Shown: piece after piece, positions 35,595 through 44,626 of the stretch | Layout: each line of letters starts with the position of its first letter | Position numbering within the stretch: the stretch's first letter is position 1 | Source: Aureococcus anophagefferens | Lineage: Eukaryota > Sar > Pelagophyceae > Pelagomonadales > Pelagomonadaceae | NCBI RefSeq assembly: GCF_000186865.1 | Contig: NW_008705566.1 | Coordinates: 2,225,699-2,289,698, forward strand | Direction: 5' to 3' | DNA: 64,000 nucleotides | Position numbers and translations under genes: made by a program | The notes under the pieces: model-generated | What the model was told of the DNA's origin: nothing | What the model saw: only the letters and a program-made list of their open reading frames with translations | Database searches by the model: none

Positions 35595-36983
35595 TTAGAA
35601 GAGGAGCTTGGAGAACTCGCGCCGCGACCGGAGGAGGTGCTTCACGTCGGCCTTCGTGATGACGTCGGGCTTCTCGGGGATCTGGGCCGCGCCGCGGTCC
35701 GCGCGGCGCTTGTCGGCGTCCTCCTCGCGCTTGACCTTGGTGATGCCCCGCTCGAGGTTCCTCCCGAGCTCGTCCATCTTCGTGGACCGGTCGAGGTCCG
35801 TCGCGCGCGCGCGCTTCGCGCGCGCCCACGTGCTCGTCGCCGGCGGCTCGCGCGGGTCGACGGGCGGCGCGCTGAGCAGGTCGTGGTCGACCATCGCGTC
35901 CAGCAAGACGTCCGTCTTCTCGCACTGGCGCCGCGAGTCGACGACGTGGCGGTCGACGTCGCGGTCGAGCCACCGCAGGGCCAGCCCGCAGGTCTCGGGG
36001 TTCGTCGCGACGCGCCGCGCCTCCTCGTTGCGCCGCCGCTGGCTCAGGACGACGAGCGCCTCGAGCGCGTCGCGCGCGAACTGCTGCGCCGCGCGGCTCA
36101 ACAACTCGCGGCAGGGCCGGGACGTCGCCGCCTCGTCGTCGTGGGTCAGCTTCGGCGCCTTGCGGCCACCCCCCGGCAGGTGCGCGCAGTTCTCGGCCGC
36201 GAGGTGCAGCCGCCGCGACGCCGTCGGCTCGTCGACCAAGTTGCACTTGTCCCACGCGCCGTAGGACGTCTCCGCGTCGGCGCCGGACGTCTCGCGCTTC
36301 GTCGACACGACCTTCTCCGACATGACGTTGAGGTCGCCGTTGCTCAGCAAATCGGCCTGCTTCTGGACCTCGTCCGCGAGCGTCGACCCCGCCGCGGGCG
36401 CCTCGAGCTGCAGCGCGCGCGCCTCCGCCGCGTCCCGGTCCGCGCGCGCGCGCCGCGCGCGGCCCTCCTCGGCCTCGCGCCGCGCCTCCTCGCTCGACGA
36501 CCGCGCCCGCGCGTCCTGCTTCGCGCAGGCGCGGCGCCAGACGTCGTTGCCGACGACCTTCTCGCCGCCCGTGAGCAGCGCCTCGCTCAGCGACGGGATC
36601 TCGCCCGCGTCGCGCTTCGCCTTGAGCTCCTGGACGAACTCGCGGAACCGGATGCGCTCCTCCTTGCCGAGCTGCTGCACGACGTCCTGGAGCAGCTGCT
36701 GCAGGTTCATGGACGACTGGCCGGAGGACGCCCGCGGCTTCGACGGCGACGGCCGCCGCTGGTCGGGGTTCGCGATGGGCGCGAAGGTCGCGTTCGGCAG
36801 CTGGCGCGCGGCGATGCCGGGGCCGCGGGGCGGCATCGACCGCGGCAGCGGCGGGGGCGCGAGCGGCGGGGGCGCCGCCGCCGTGACGCGCGCGGGCGGC
36901 GCCACCGGGGGCGCCGCGGGCATGGCCTCGTCGTCGTCGCCGTCGCTGTCATCCTCCAGGAGGGCGTTCTCGAGGGCCGACAT
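35595..36983 (-). CDS. TAF4-like TFIID subunit candidate
   Basis: 462 residues. An acidic N-terminus and Pro/Ala linker are followed at ~92-140 by MNLQQLLQDVVQQLGKEERI and then FREFVQELKAKRD, resembling the RST helical domain of TAF4/RCD1 proteins. Near 270-325 a histone-fold-like pair appears: RRLHLAAENCAHLPG, then CRELLSRAAQQFARDALEAL and VVLSQRRRNEEARR, the place where TAF4 reads L-x-x-A-xx-xRL-xx-LL-E. The very end KPDVITKADVKHLLRSRREF corresponds to the TAF4 C-terminal I/VTxxDL element. Together these suggest the TFIID subunit that pairs with TAF12 in the nucleus. Each match alone is weak; a profile search would decide. The alternative is an unrelated helical protein. Confidence 0.5.
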   Translation of the reverse strand: MSALENALLEDDSDGDDDEAMPAAPPVAPPARVTAAAPPPLAPPPLPRSMPPRGPGIAARQLPNATFAPIANPDQRRPSPSKPRASSGQSSMNLQQLLQDVVQQLGKEERIRFREFVQELKAKRDAGEIPSLSEALLTGGEKVVGNDVWRRACAKQDARARSSSEEARREAEEGRARRARADRDAAEARALQLEAPAAGSTLADEVQKQADLLSNGDLNVMSEKVVSTKRETSGADAETSYGAWDKCNLVDEPTASRRLHLAAENCAHLPGGGRKAPKLTHDDEAATSRPCRELLSRAAQQFARDALEALVVLSQRRRNEEARRVATNPETCGLALRWLDRDVDRHVVDSRRQCEKTDVLLDAMVDHDLLSAPPVDPREPPATSTWARAKRARATDLDRSTKMDELGRNLERGITKVKREEDADKRRADRGAAQIPEKPDVITKADVKHLLRSRREFSKLLF

Positions 36984-37213
36984 GGGAGGAGCGCTCTCGA
37001 GCGTGGGCTACGCTGTCCGACGCTCGGCGCGAGTGCTCTTGACGAGATGCGCGGGCAGCTCGCGCACCGCGACGGCGCGCCGGCGAGCTGCGGCAACACG
37101 TTCAACAAGTAAATCGGCGCGACCTTGCACTTCTCTCGGCAAAGGTCGACCGCGTGGTCAGGCGTGTTCAGCGGGCATCGTCGTCGTTCCAAGACCCGCA
37201 CGGGTCGCAAAGG

Positions 37214-37249
37214 ACCACCAGGCAGACCACCAGGCAGACCACCAGGCCG
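37214..37249 (+). repeat. 12-bp tandem repeat in a 5' leader
   Basis: ACCACCAGGCAG is repeated three times (the last copy with one change), starting 60 bases before the ATG of the SCP2-PX-ACBP-ABC1K gene. It carries three CAGG steps, i.e. acceptor-like AG sites, in the leader. Confidence 0.7.
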
Positions 37250-37273
37250 ACCAACGGGCAGCGGTCCGCAACC

Positions 37274-40200
37274 ATGGCGGTCCGCGCGCTCGACCGGCGC
37301 CCCCTGGAGATGGTGCAGAAGCTTTCCAAAGCTTTACGCGACGCCGTGGCGTCCTGCGACGAGGCCGCCAAGGACAAGCTCGCCACCGCGCCCCACCTCT
37401 GCCTCGTGTTCACGGACGCGGAGACGACGTGGACGCTGCGCTGGGACGCGGCGGCGCGCGAGGCCGAGCTGCGGACGGACGTCGACGACGCGGGCGGCAT
37501 CCGCGTGAGCACGACGCGGCAGACGCTGCGGGACCTCGCGTCGAAGCGGCTGTCGCCGTTCTCGGCGCTCACGGGGGGCAAGATCAAGTGCGAGCTCCGG
37601 GGCCACGACCGCGACGGCGCGGCCAAGTGGATGCCCGTGCTCGTGCGCGTCGGGGGCCTCCTGCGCACGGACAGCGTCGCGCCGCTCCTGCCCGGCGGCC
37701 TCCGCGCGCGCGTGCTCCGGCGCGCGCGCCGCGGCGGCTTCGACGTCTACGTGATCCAGGTCTCGGCCACGGGCGTCGCGCCCTGGGCCGTCGAGCGCCG
37801 CTCAGGGCAGGACGAGAGAGCGAAATTCCCAACTTCAAAGGCTCCTATCTCGGCCGTTTTCCACTCGTTTTGGCTGAGTTTTGGACGAGCGATCGTCTCT
37901 CGGAACGGTCTCGAAGCGTGGATGCTTTTTTCGGAACGCGCGCGCGCGAAACACTCACATTGAAGCGACGTTGAATCTCTCTTGTCCTGCCCAGGCGGCG
38001 CTACAGCGAGATCCGGGCCGCGTGGCTCAAGGTGAAGCACGACCTCGTGGCGACGGGCGCGCACGACGACGACTTCTTCGCCGACGCGCCCGCGGAGTCG
38101 GCGGGCGAGCGCACCTTCGAGGAGGCCGTGCTCGATATTAAAGGTTGCGCGCGGCCCCTGCGGACCGAGGAGCAGCTCGAGGTCTACGGGCTCTACAAGC
38201 AGGCGACGGCCGGCGACGTCTCGGGCGCCCGGCCGTCGCGCTTCGACGCCGTCAAGCGCGCCAAGTGGGCCGCGCACGCGGCGCGCGAGGGCCTGAGCGG
38301 CGCCGAGGCGCGCGCCCAGTACGTCGCCGTCGTCGCGCGCCTCGCGGGGCCCAAGGAGCCGTCGTCGACGAAGACGCCGCCGCCCAGGACCTCGGCGAAG
38401 GACCTCGGCGAGCGGCCGTCGCTGGCCTTCGGGGGCTGCGCCGGCGAGCTCGACGACCGCGCCCTGTCCTTCCCGTCGCGGCGCGAGGACCGGCACCGCG
38501 AGACGGATCTAGACGCGTGGCTCTCGGTGGCCGCGCGCCAGTGCGGCACGTCGCGGGGCACCAAGGCCCGGCGCGTCGCGGACGTGCTCTACCCGCTCCT
38601 CGGCGCGACGGCGGGCCGCCTGGACCACGCCGTGCTCCACCACGCCGCGGGCCGGGAACTCGCGCGCGCGACGTCGTTCCTGAAGGACGGCTTCGCCGCG
38701 CGGCAGCGGCAGTGCGAGGCGCTCCGGGACATGGTCAAGCGCGGCCGGCCCGCGCCGGCGACGCTGTCCGCGGGCGATTTCGTCATCGTCGTTTTGTACG
38801 CCGCGCTCTTGCGGTGCTCGCGCGGCCGCTGCTCGCCGTTTTTGGCGTTCGGCGTCGGCGTGGCCGCGCGGCCGGCGCTCGCCGGCGTCGCCTTTTTGTC
38901 GTCGCTCGCGGACGCCGTTTTGATCGTCCCGTCGGCCTACGAGTGCGGCGGGTTTCTGGGCGGCTTGGTCGTGCGCCTGCTGGTCCCCCTCGTGTCGCGG
39001 ACGCTCTTCCTCTACGCGACGTCCTTCTTCGCGATCTTCTGCTACGTTCTCGCGCGGTTCGCGCACGACAAGGTCTTGCGCATCGACCCGGAGTCGAAGG
39101 CGTCCGACGATTTCTACGTCGGCGTCCACGGGGTCATGGCGCCCTTCGTCGTGTCGCGCATCGCGCGCCTGGGCAGCGTCTTCGTCAAGCTCGGGCAGTA
39201 CCTGTCCGCGCGCGCGGACGTCGCGCCCGCGGAGTGGAAGTCCGTGTTCGAGGCGCTGCAGGACGACCTCGCCGCCGACGCGCCGCGCACGGTCCGGGCC
39301 ATCGTGCGGCGCGCCTTCGGCCGCGACGTCGACGACCTCTTCGCGACCTTTGACCTGGAGCCCATCGCGTCCGCGTCCATCGCGCAAGTCCACGCGGCGA
39401 CGCTGAAGGACGGGACCAAGGTCGCGGTGAAGCTGCGCCACGACGGCATCGACGCCGTCTTCCGCCGCGACATGGCCGACGCCATCCGCATCTTCCGGGT
39501 CTGCGCCTGGCTCAACGACATCTTCGATTCCCAGGTGCAAGTTCTGATCGCGTGGCAGCGCGAGATCCACCGGGAGCTGGATCTGACGTACGAGGTCGCG
39601 GCCATGCGGCGCATGCACCGGGAGCTCGTCGTGGACCGCGGGTCGAACGTGATCATCACGAAGCCCCACGACGTGCTGACGGCGCCCGAGGCCTTTGTGA
39701 TGGACTGGTGCGAGCTGCACTGCAAGATCGACGACCGCGACGCGCTCGCCGTGCACGGCGTCGACGCGGCGGCGCTCCTGACGCACTTCGCGCACCAGAT
39801 GATGTGCCAGGTGCTGGAGATCGGCTGGTTCAACAGCGACCCGCACCCGGGCAACGTGGCGCTGAAATTCGACGACGACCACGGCAGCGCGAAGCTCGTG
39901 CTCTTGGACTGGGGGTGGACGCACCGGCTCACGAAGGCGGAGCTCGACGCCTGGCGCAAGTTGGTGCTGGCCTTCTACGAGAGCGACACGGAGGCGGCCA
40001 TCGACGCGCTGCGGGCGCTGGGCTACCGGACGAACCAGGACGACCGCGACCCCGCGCGGAGCGTCCACTTCATGCAGTTCCTGCTGCGGAACCCGACGGA
40101 CGCGAAGAACGCCAAGGAGGAGGGCAAGCAGAAGATGAAGGACATCAAGGACCGCATGGACAAGGACAAGGCCGCGGGCGTCCACGAGAAGGGCGGCCGC

Positions 40201-40374
40201 TACATCACGCAGCTCCCGGAGTCGTTCCTCTTCGTCATCCGCGTCGTCGGCATGGTCCGCGGCGCCGCCGCGCACCTCGGCGTCGAGCTGCCCCTCGTGG
40301 ACATCATGGCCACGCACGCGCGCCGCGGCATCGCGCGCGACGCCGCCGCCGCCGCCGCTGCGGCGTCGGCCTAA
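37274..40374 (+). CDS. SCP2-PX-ACBP-ABC1/UbiB kinase fusion protein (two exons)
   Basis: Exons 37274-37794 and 37995-40374 give 966 residues. In order: an SCP2-like sterol-carrier domain (~10-130; LCLVFTDAETTWTLRW, LSPFSALTGGKIKCELRG); a PX-like segment (~135-190; FDVYVIQVSATG, WAVE|RRYSEI) that lacks the second half of a PX domain; an acyl-CoA-binding domain (~213-285; LEVYGLYKQATAGD, RAKWAAH); hydrophobic membrane segments (~440-530); and an ABC1/ADCK kinase-like domain (~545-830) with VKLGQ, ASASIAQVHAA, VAVKLRH, REIHRELDLTYEV, FNSDPHPGN and LLDWG. ABC1 kinases support ubiquinone/plastoquinone metabolism through ATPase activity. Sterol, phosphoinositide and acyl-CoA modules on one such chain suggest lipid-responsive control. 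The ATG sits in AACCATGG, 12 bases after GGGCAGC. Splicing over the introner is required to join the PX core VERRYSEI. Confidence 0.85.
37795..37994 (+). mobile_element. Introner element, subfamily A copy 2 (intron of ABC1K fusion gene)
   Basis: Exactly 200 nt, like copy 1. The target duplication is GCGCCGCT (37795-37802) against GCGGCGCT (37995-38002), one mismatch. Termini are CAGGGCAGGACGAGAGAG and the inverse of CTCTCTTGTCCTGCCCAG, near-perfect inverted repeats. The GC donor comes from the target duplicate and the AG acceptor from the element. Sequence identity with the copy in the FYVE gene is high over the whole length. Confidence 0.92.
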
Positions 40375-40391
40375 TCTTATGTTTATTTTAC

Positions 40392-41027
40392 CTAGAAGGA
40401 CATGCCGAGCTGGATGCCCGCGGCCATGTGCGCGAAGAGCAGGACCATGATCGCGCTCCCGAGGTACGCGTGCGCGTCGCGGAGGGGCTTGCCCTTCTCG
40501 AAGGCGAGGGGCAGCGCGGCCTCGACGGCGAGGAGGCCGAGGGCCTCGAGGCCCGTGGACGCGTGCGTCGACCCGAGGACCGCGTTGCCCTGGACCGCGT
40601 TGAGCACGAGGCCGCCCTGGCCGCCGAGCGCGAAGAAGAAGAGCGCGCCGCCCATGATCTTTGGGTGCGTGTCGCGGATCGTCTCGCCCAGCGTCAGCGC
40701 GTTGCTCTCGCCGCCGTTGCCGCCGCGGATCTGCCACCCCATCCACGAGCCGATGACGCCCATCGAGCACAGGACGGTGCCCATGGCGAGGCCGTGGCCC
40801 CAGTGCAGCAGGAACTCGGGCACGAGGCCCGCCTCGATGGCCGGCCGGAAGAGCAGACCGTTCCAGAACTCGGCGTAGCCCGCGAGGGGCTCGACGATGG
40901 TCGCGGGGAGCGCCTGCTGCTCGACGAGCTGCGGCGTGCGCACCGCGCGCGCCGCTGATTGCGGACGCTGGAAAGCATCAGCCAGAGATGCGCTGAGCAG
41001 TGCGAGGCAGAGCGTGCGGATGGCCAT
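40392..41027 (-). CDS. Plastid DUF4079-like membrane protein
   Basis: 211 residues from the Met at 41027. The N-terminus MAIRTLCLALLSASLADAF followed by QRPQSAAR is a signal peptide with an ADAF-type plastid import site. The mature part has four hydrophobic helices: LLHWGHGLAMGTVLCSMGVIGS, ALFFFALGGQGGLVLNAV, LGLLAVEAALPLAF and YLGSAIMVLLFAHMAAGIQ. RDTHPKIMGGALFFFALGGQGG is the HP-x-(I/L)MGxxxxxxxxxGGxGG pattern of DUF4079 proteins of cyanobacteria and plastids. The His residues at helix ends could bind haem, as often proposed for this family, but function is unestablished. The Met at 41027 is preferred over longer in-frame starts because it begins the signal peptide. Confidence 0.78.
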   Translation of the reverse strand: MAIRTLCLALLSASLADAFQRPQSAARAVRTPQLVEQQALPATIVEPLAGYAEFWNGLLFRPAIEAGLVPEFLLHWGHGLAMGTVLCSMGVIGSWMGWQIRGGNGGESNALTLGETIRDTHPKIMGGALFFFALGGQGGLVLNAVQGNAVLGSTHASTGLEALGLLAVEAALPLAFEKGKPLRDAHAYLGSAIMVLLFAHMAAGIQLGMSF

Positions 41028-41155
41028 TGCTGAAGGCGACGACGAGGAGGGACTCGTTTTTATGCACCAGGTCCTGAGGTGTTTTGTTCGAACTTCAGCC
41101 GCGTCAACCCCACTTCTCCTTGACATCGTCTTTCGGTCGTTGAACCCGTTGCATC

Positions 41156-41165
41156 GAGGCAGCCC
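41156..41165 (+). promoter_or_regulatory. GAGGCAGCCC motif 11 bases before the ATG
   Basis: It is sense-oriented just ahead of the start at 41177. The upstream gene on the other strand starts 129 bases away. Confidence 0.4.
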
Positions 41166-41176
41166 TCGCGCGCGCG

Positions 41177-42175
41177 ATGGCAGCCGCGACGTCAAGCAGC
41201 CCCCACTTCTCCGAAGCCAGCGAGAACGACGACGAGGAGCAGCCGTCGCCGCCTCCGATGTCGGAAGCGACGTCGCCGCACTTTTCCGATGTTGGCGTCG
41301 ACGACGACCCGGCGTCGCCGGCGCACTTCCAGGACCGCGCGCTCGAAGCGCGGACGCGCGCCCTCGAGGACGCGGCGGCGTGGAAGCAGCGGGCGCTCCA
41401 GGCCGAGGCGCTCTGCGACCGGGCGACGGCGGCCATCGAGCACGCGAGCGGCCTCTGCGGCCGCGCGACGGCGGCGGTCGCGCAGGCGCGCGACGCGCTG
41501 GCCACGGAGCTCGTCGTCGCCGCCTTCGACGCCGCGCGGCGCGAGCTGCGCGACGAGGCGCTGGGCCTCGCGGCGTCGCCCGACGCCGACGACGAGGAAG
41601 ACGAGCTCGCCTACGACCCGGCGCCCGCCGAGGCGGCGGCGGTCCCGAGAAACGCCGTCGCGCTCGCGCGGACGCCGGGCCCCGCGCGCAAGAGGTACGT
41701 GCCGGTGATGCGCGCCGACGACGACGCCGCGGAGAAGCGCATGCCGTCGACGCAGTACCTCCGGAAGCAGCTCAGGGAGCGCGAGCGCGAGCTCAAGGAG
41801 CGCGACCAGCAAATTAGGAAACTCCGCGGCGAGTCCGTCGCCTTCGCGGCGACGCTCGACGGCATCAAGGGCAAGTACGAGAGCCTGGTGGCCGCGTGCC
41901 GCGCCCAGATCGCCGACCGCGACGGGCGCATCGAGGAGCTCGAGGGGCGCCTGTCCGAGTCGCGGCGCGTCGTGCTGACGCCGGGCGCGTCGCCGCGGAA
42001 GAAGCAGCCCCTCGGGAAGCTCGTCTCCATCGACGTGAACAACGAGAACGCGAAGCCGCGGCAATCCCAACGGAAGAAGAAGGCCGTGCCGCACAACGAC
42101 AAGGAGAACGTGCGGCCCGAGGACCACCGCGCGGGCAAGGCTCGCATGGGGCCCAAGGTCCTAATTCGCTTCTAG
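41177..42175 (+). CDS. Hypothetical coiled-coil protein with KEN-box-like end
   Basis: 332 residues, unrecognised. The N-terminus repeats SSPHFSEA/TSPHFSDV/SPAHFQD, three SPHFxx motifs with acidic spacers, which look like short docking or phosphorylation motifs. A coiled coil covers ~50-115 and another ~195-265 (YLRKQLRERERELKERDQQI and onward). The basic C-terminus contains DVNNENAKPRQSQRKKKA and then HNDKENVRPEDH. KEN followed by Pro is the form of the KEN-box degron read by the APC/C, so a cell-cycle-regulated protein is a possibility. Coiled coil plus basic tail would suit a centrosomal, kinetochore or spindle factor; this is inference. Confidence 0.6.
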   Translation: MAAATSSSPHFSEASENDDEEQPSPPPMSEATSPHFSDVGVDDDPASPAHFQDRALEARTRALEDAAAWKQRALQAEALCDRATAAIEHASGLCGRATAAVAQARDALATELVVAAFDAARRELRDEALGLAASPDADDEEDELAYDPAPAEAAAVPRNAVALARTPGPARKRYVPVMRADDDAAEKRMPSTQYLRKQLRERERELKERDQQIRKLRGESVAFAATLDGIKGKYESLVAACRAQIADRDGRIEELEGRLSESRRVVLTPGASPRKKQPLGKLVSIDVNNENAKPRQSQRKKKAVPHNDKENVRPEDHRAGKARMGPKVLIRF

Positions 42176-42325
42176 GCGCGCCGGCGCCGCTGCTTCGCGG
42201 GAGTTTCCGGTCTCCCCGTGTGAGGATCCGTCTTGATTCGCCCGAGCTTCAGCGAGCTAAACGTGCAGGGCAATTTGCAGGCAACGCGACCGGTCCGGCG
42301 CCTTTGCGATGATGAAAAATTATGC

Positions 42326-43279
42326 ATGGTGACGCTGCCCCTGCTGCGTGACATGCGGGCAGCCCTCCTCCTCGCCACCGCGGTCATCGCGACGCAGCGC
42401 AGCGTGCCCGAGCTCGCGGCCTTCGCGCCCGTCGCGCCGGACATGCCGCTCGAGGTCACGAGCGACCCGACGGCGGCCAAGGCCATGCAGAAGCACCCCG
42501 GCGGCCGCTTCGTCGTCGTCATGCAGGCGCCGCGCGTCGGCAGCAAGATGCTCTGCAGCATGCTCAAGTCCTACGACAAGGGCGAGATTTTCGTGCGCAT
42601 GGAGGGCGCGGACAGCGGCCTCAAGGCGTCCATGCCCAACTCGTCGGTGGCGAAGCGCATCGGCGTGCTCCTCGACGAGGCGGAGCGCAAGGGCCGGGCC
42701 CACGTGCGCCGCGGCGCCGCGGCGGCCGTGGGCTTCAAGACGGCGAAGACGCTGCACTGGGACGCGGACTCGCAGACCTACGGCCCCGCGGAGACCTACG
42801 ACTGGAAGGACGCGGGGCCCGTCTGGCGGAAGCTCGGCGTGCGCGTGCTCTGCCTCGCGCGGCTCAACGGCTTCGCCTGGGCGCTCTCGGGGACGCGCAA
42901 GTCCTCGAAGAGCGACGGCGCGGTGCGCGTCGACTGCTCCGAGGGCGCGCGGCGCGCCGAGGCGAACAAGACGCTCGAGCACGTCCGCCAGTTCTACGGC
43001 GAGTGCCGCCGGCTCGGCGCGGAGACGCGCGCGCTCTGGGTGCCCTACGAGGCCGTCAAGGACGGCTCGCCGCGCCAGAAGCGGGCCCAGGCCGCCGTGC
43101 TCGACTTTCTGGGTTTGAACGCGAAGGCGAAGCTGGGCGCGGACACGCCCCACTTCTCGCCGGGCGCGTCGTCGGCCTACGTCGCCAACGCCGACGAGTG
43201 CCGCGCGACCCTCGCGCCGAACCCCTACCTCCGCGCCATGCTCGACGACCCCATCTTCCCCTACGGCGGCGTAACGTAG
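42326..43279 (+). CDS. Secretory sulfotransferase-like protein
   Basis: About 317 residues. The N-terminus DMRAALLLATAVIATQRS is a signal anchor; the Met at 42353 is an equally good start, nine residues later. The first strand-loop-helix GGRFVVVMQAPRVGSKMLCSML (~58-79) is in the place of the 5'-phosphosulfate loop of PAPS-dependent sulfotransferases (xxxRSGSTxLxxLL). LGVRVLCLARLNGFAWALSGT (~170-190) corresponds to the 3'-phosphate loop (RDPxxxxxS). The loop Ser is kept (VGSKM) but the Arg of the second motif is followed by LNG rather than DPR, so activity is uncertain. Golgi location inferred. A GGGCAGCCC motif falls across codons 42357-42365, hinting at a start further downstream or coincidence. 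Confidence 0.55.
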   Translation: MVTLPLLRDMRAALLLATAVIATQRSVPELAAFAPVAPDMPLEVTSDPTAAKAMQKHPGGRFVVVMQAPRVGSKMLCSMLKSYDKGEIFVRMEGADSGLKASMPNSSVAKRIGVLLDEAERKGRAHVRRGAAAAVGFKTAKTLHWDADSQTYGPAETYDWKDAGPVWRKLGVRVLCLARLNGFAWALSGTRKSSKSDGAVRVDCSEGARRAEANKTLEHVRQFYGECRRLGAETRALWVPYEAVKDGSPRQKRAQAAVLDFLGLNAKAKLGADTPHFSPGASSAYVANADECRATLAPNPYLRAMLDDPIFPYGGVT

Positions 43280-43314
43280 GCGCGTCGTCGTTCGCGCGGG
43301 ATCGCGGGGCGTCC

Positions 43315-44604
43315 CTAGTGGCGCGGGTTCGTGATGGAGCGGGAGATGAGCTCCTTCATGATCTCGTTGGCGCCGCCGTAGATGGGCTGGACGCGGCCGT
43401 CGACGAAGGCCTTGCAGACGTCGTACTCCCACATGTAGCCCCAGCCGCCGTGGAGCTGGACGCCCGCGTCGGCGATCTTGCACTGTAAATCCGTGCACCA
43501 GTACTTGGCCATGGACGCCTGGACGGAGTCGAGCTTGCGCTGGCTGTGGAGCGCGATGCAGTTGTCGACGAAGGCGCGGCCGACGCAGATGTCCGTCTTC
43601 ATCTCCGCGAGCTTGTGGCCGACGACCTGGAGGTTCGAGAGCTTGCCCTTGAAGGCCGAGCGGTCCATGGTGTAGTCGCGGGTCCACTCGAAGACGGCCT
43701 CGGCGGCGGAGACGCCCATGTCGGCGATGAGGAGGCGCTCCTGGGGCAGCTCGGACATGACCGCGTAGAAGCCCTTGCCCTCCTCGCCGAGGAGCGCGGA
43801 CTTGGGCACGCGCAGGTCCTCGAAGAAGAGCTCGCACGTGTCCTGGGCCTTCATGCCCATCTTCTCGAGCTTGTTGCCCTTGGTGAAGCCCTTCATGCCG
43901 TCCTCGATGAGGAAGAGCGACACGCCGTGCGCGCCTTTCGACGCGTCGGTCTTCGCGCAGACGATGGTGACGTCGGCCATCCACCCGTTGGTGATGAAGA
44001 CCTTGGAGCCGTTGATGACGTAGTCGTCGCCGTCCTTGACGGCCGTGGTCTTGATGTTGGCGAAGTCGCTGCCCGCGGACGGCTCCGTCATGCCGAGCGC
44101 GCCGATCCACTCGCCGCTCACGAGCTTCGGGAGGATGCGCTGCTTCTGCTCCTCCGTGCCGTAGTTCGTGATGTAGGGCGCGACGATGTCGCTGTGCATG
44201 GCGAAGCCGGGGCCCGTGCAGCCGCTGTAGGACTGCTCCTCCCAGACGACGGCCGGGAAGCGGCAGTCCGTGCCGAGGCCGCCGTAGGCCTCGGGCACCA
44301 TGCACGCCAACAGCCCGAGGTCGCCGGCCTTGGTCCAGAGCTCGCGCGGCACCTCGCCGGCCTTCTCCCACTCCTTGTGGAAGGGCTTGACCTCGTTGGC
44401 GAAGAAGTCGCGGCACATCTGGCGGAATGCGTCGTGATCCTCGTCGAAGATGTCGCGGCAGCCGATCTCCATGAGCGTCGGCGCCGTCGCCGCGTTGATG
44501 CGCTCCGAGGCGTAGGCCGGGGCGGGCTCGGCGGAGAAGGCGCGACGCGCGCCGGCGCGGCGGAGCACTCTGGCGGCCATGGCTTCTGGACGCGTTTTCT
44601 CCAA
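43315..44604 (-). CDS. Long-chain-type acyl-CoA dehydrogenase (mitochondrial)
   Basis: 429 residues (421 if the second Met at 44580, MAARVLRRAGARRAF, is used; this looks like the real mitochondrial presequence). The FAD-dependent acyl-CoA dehydrogenase fold is complete: LGLLACMVPEAYGGLGTD, GALGMTEPSAGSDFANIKT, YVINGSKVFITNG, the four-helix C-terminal domain, QLHGGWGYMWEY and the ending PIYGGANEIMKELISRSI. In medium-chain enzymes the base is Glu in the IYEGT loop. Here that position is Gly (IYGGA), and a Glu is present on the earlier helix in AEAVFEWTRDY, exactly the arrangement of long-chain acyl-CoA and isovaleryl-CoA dehydrogenases. EIMKELIARSI-type ends are typical for the long-chain form. 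It catalyses the first step of beta-oxidation and passes electrons to ETF. Confidence 0.93.
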   Translation of the reverse strand: MEKTRPEAMAARVLRRAGARRAFSAEPAPAYASERINAATAPTLMEIGCRDIFDEDHDAFRQMCRDFFANEVKPFHKEWEKAGEVPRELWTKAGDLGLLACMVPEAYGGLGTDCRFPAVVWEEQSYSGCTGPGFAMHSDIVAPYITNYGTEEQKQRILPKLVSGEWIGALGMTEPSAGSDFANIKTTAVKDGDDYVINGSKVFITNGWMADVTIVCAKTDASKGAHGVSLFLIEDGMKGFTKGNKLEKMGMKAQDTCELFFEDLRVPKSALLGEEGKGFYAVMSELPQERLLIADMGVSAAEAVFEWTRDYTMDRSAFKGKLSNLQVVGHKLAEMKTDICVGRAFVDNCIALHSQRKLDSVQASMAKYWCTDLQCKIADAGVQLHGGWGYMWEYDVCKAFVDGRVQPIYGGANEIMKELISRSITNPRH

Positions 44605-44626
44605 TTCTCGAGCTGCAACACTTACC

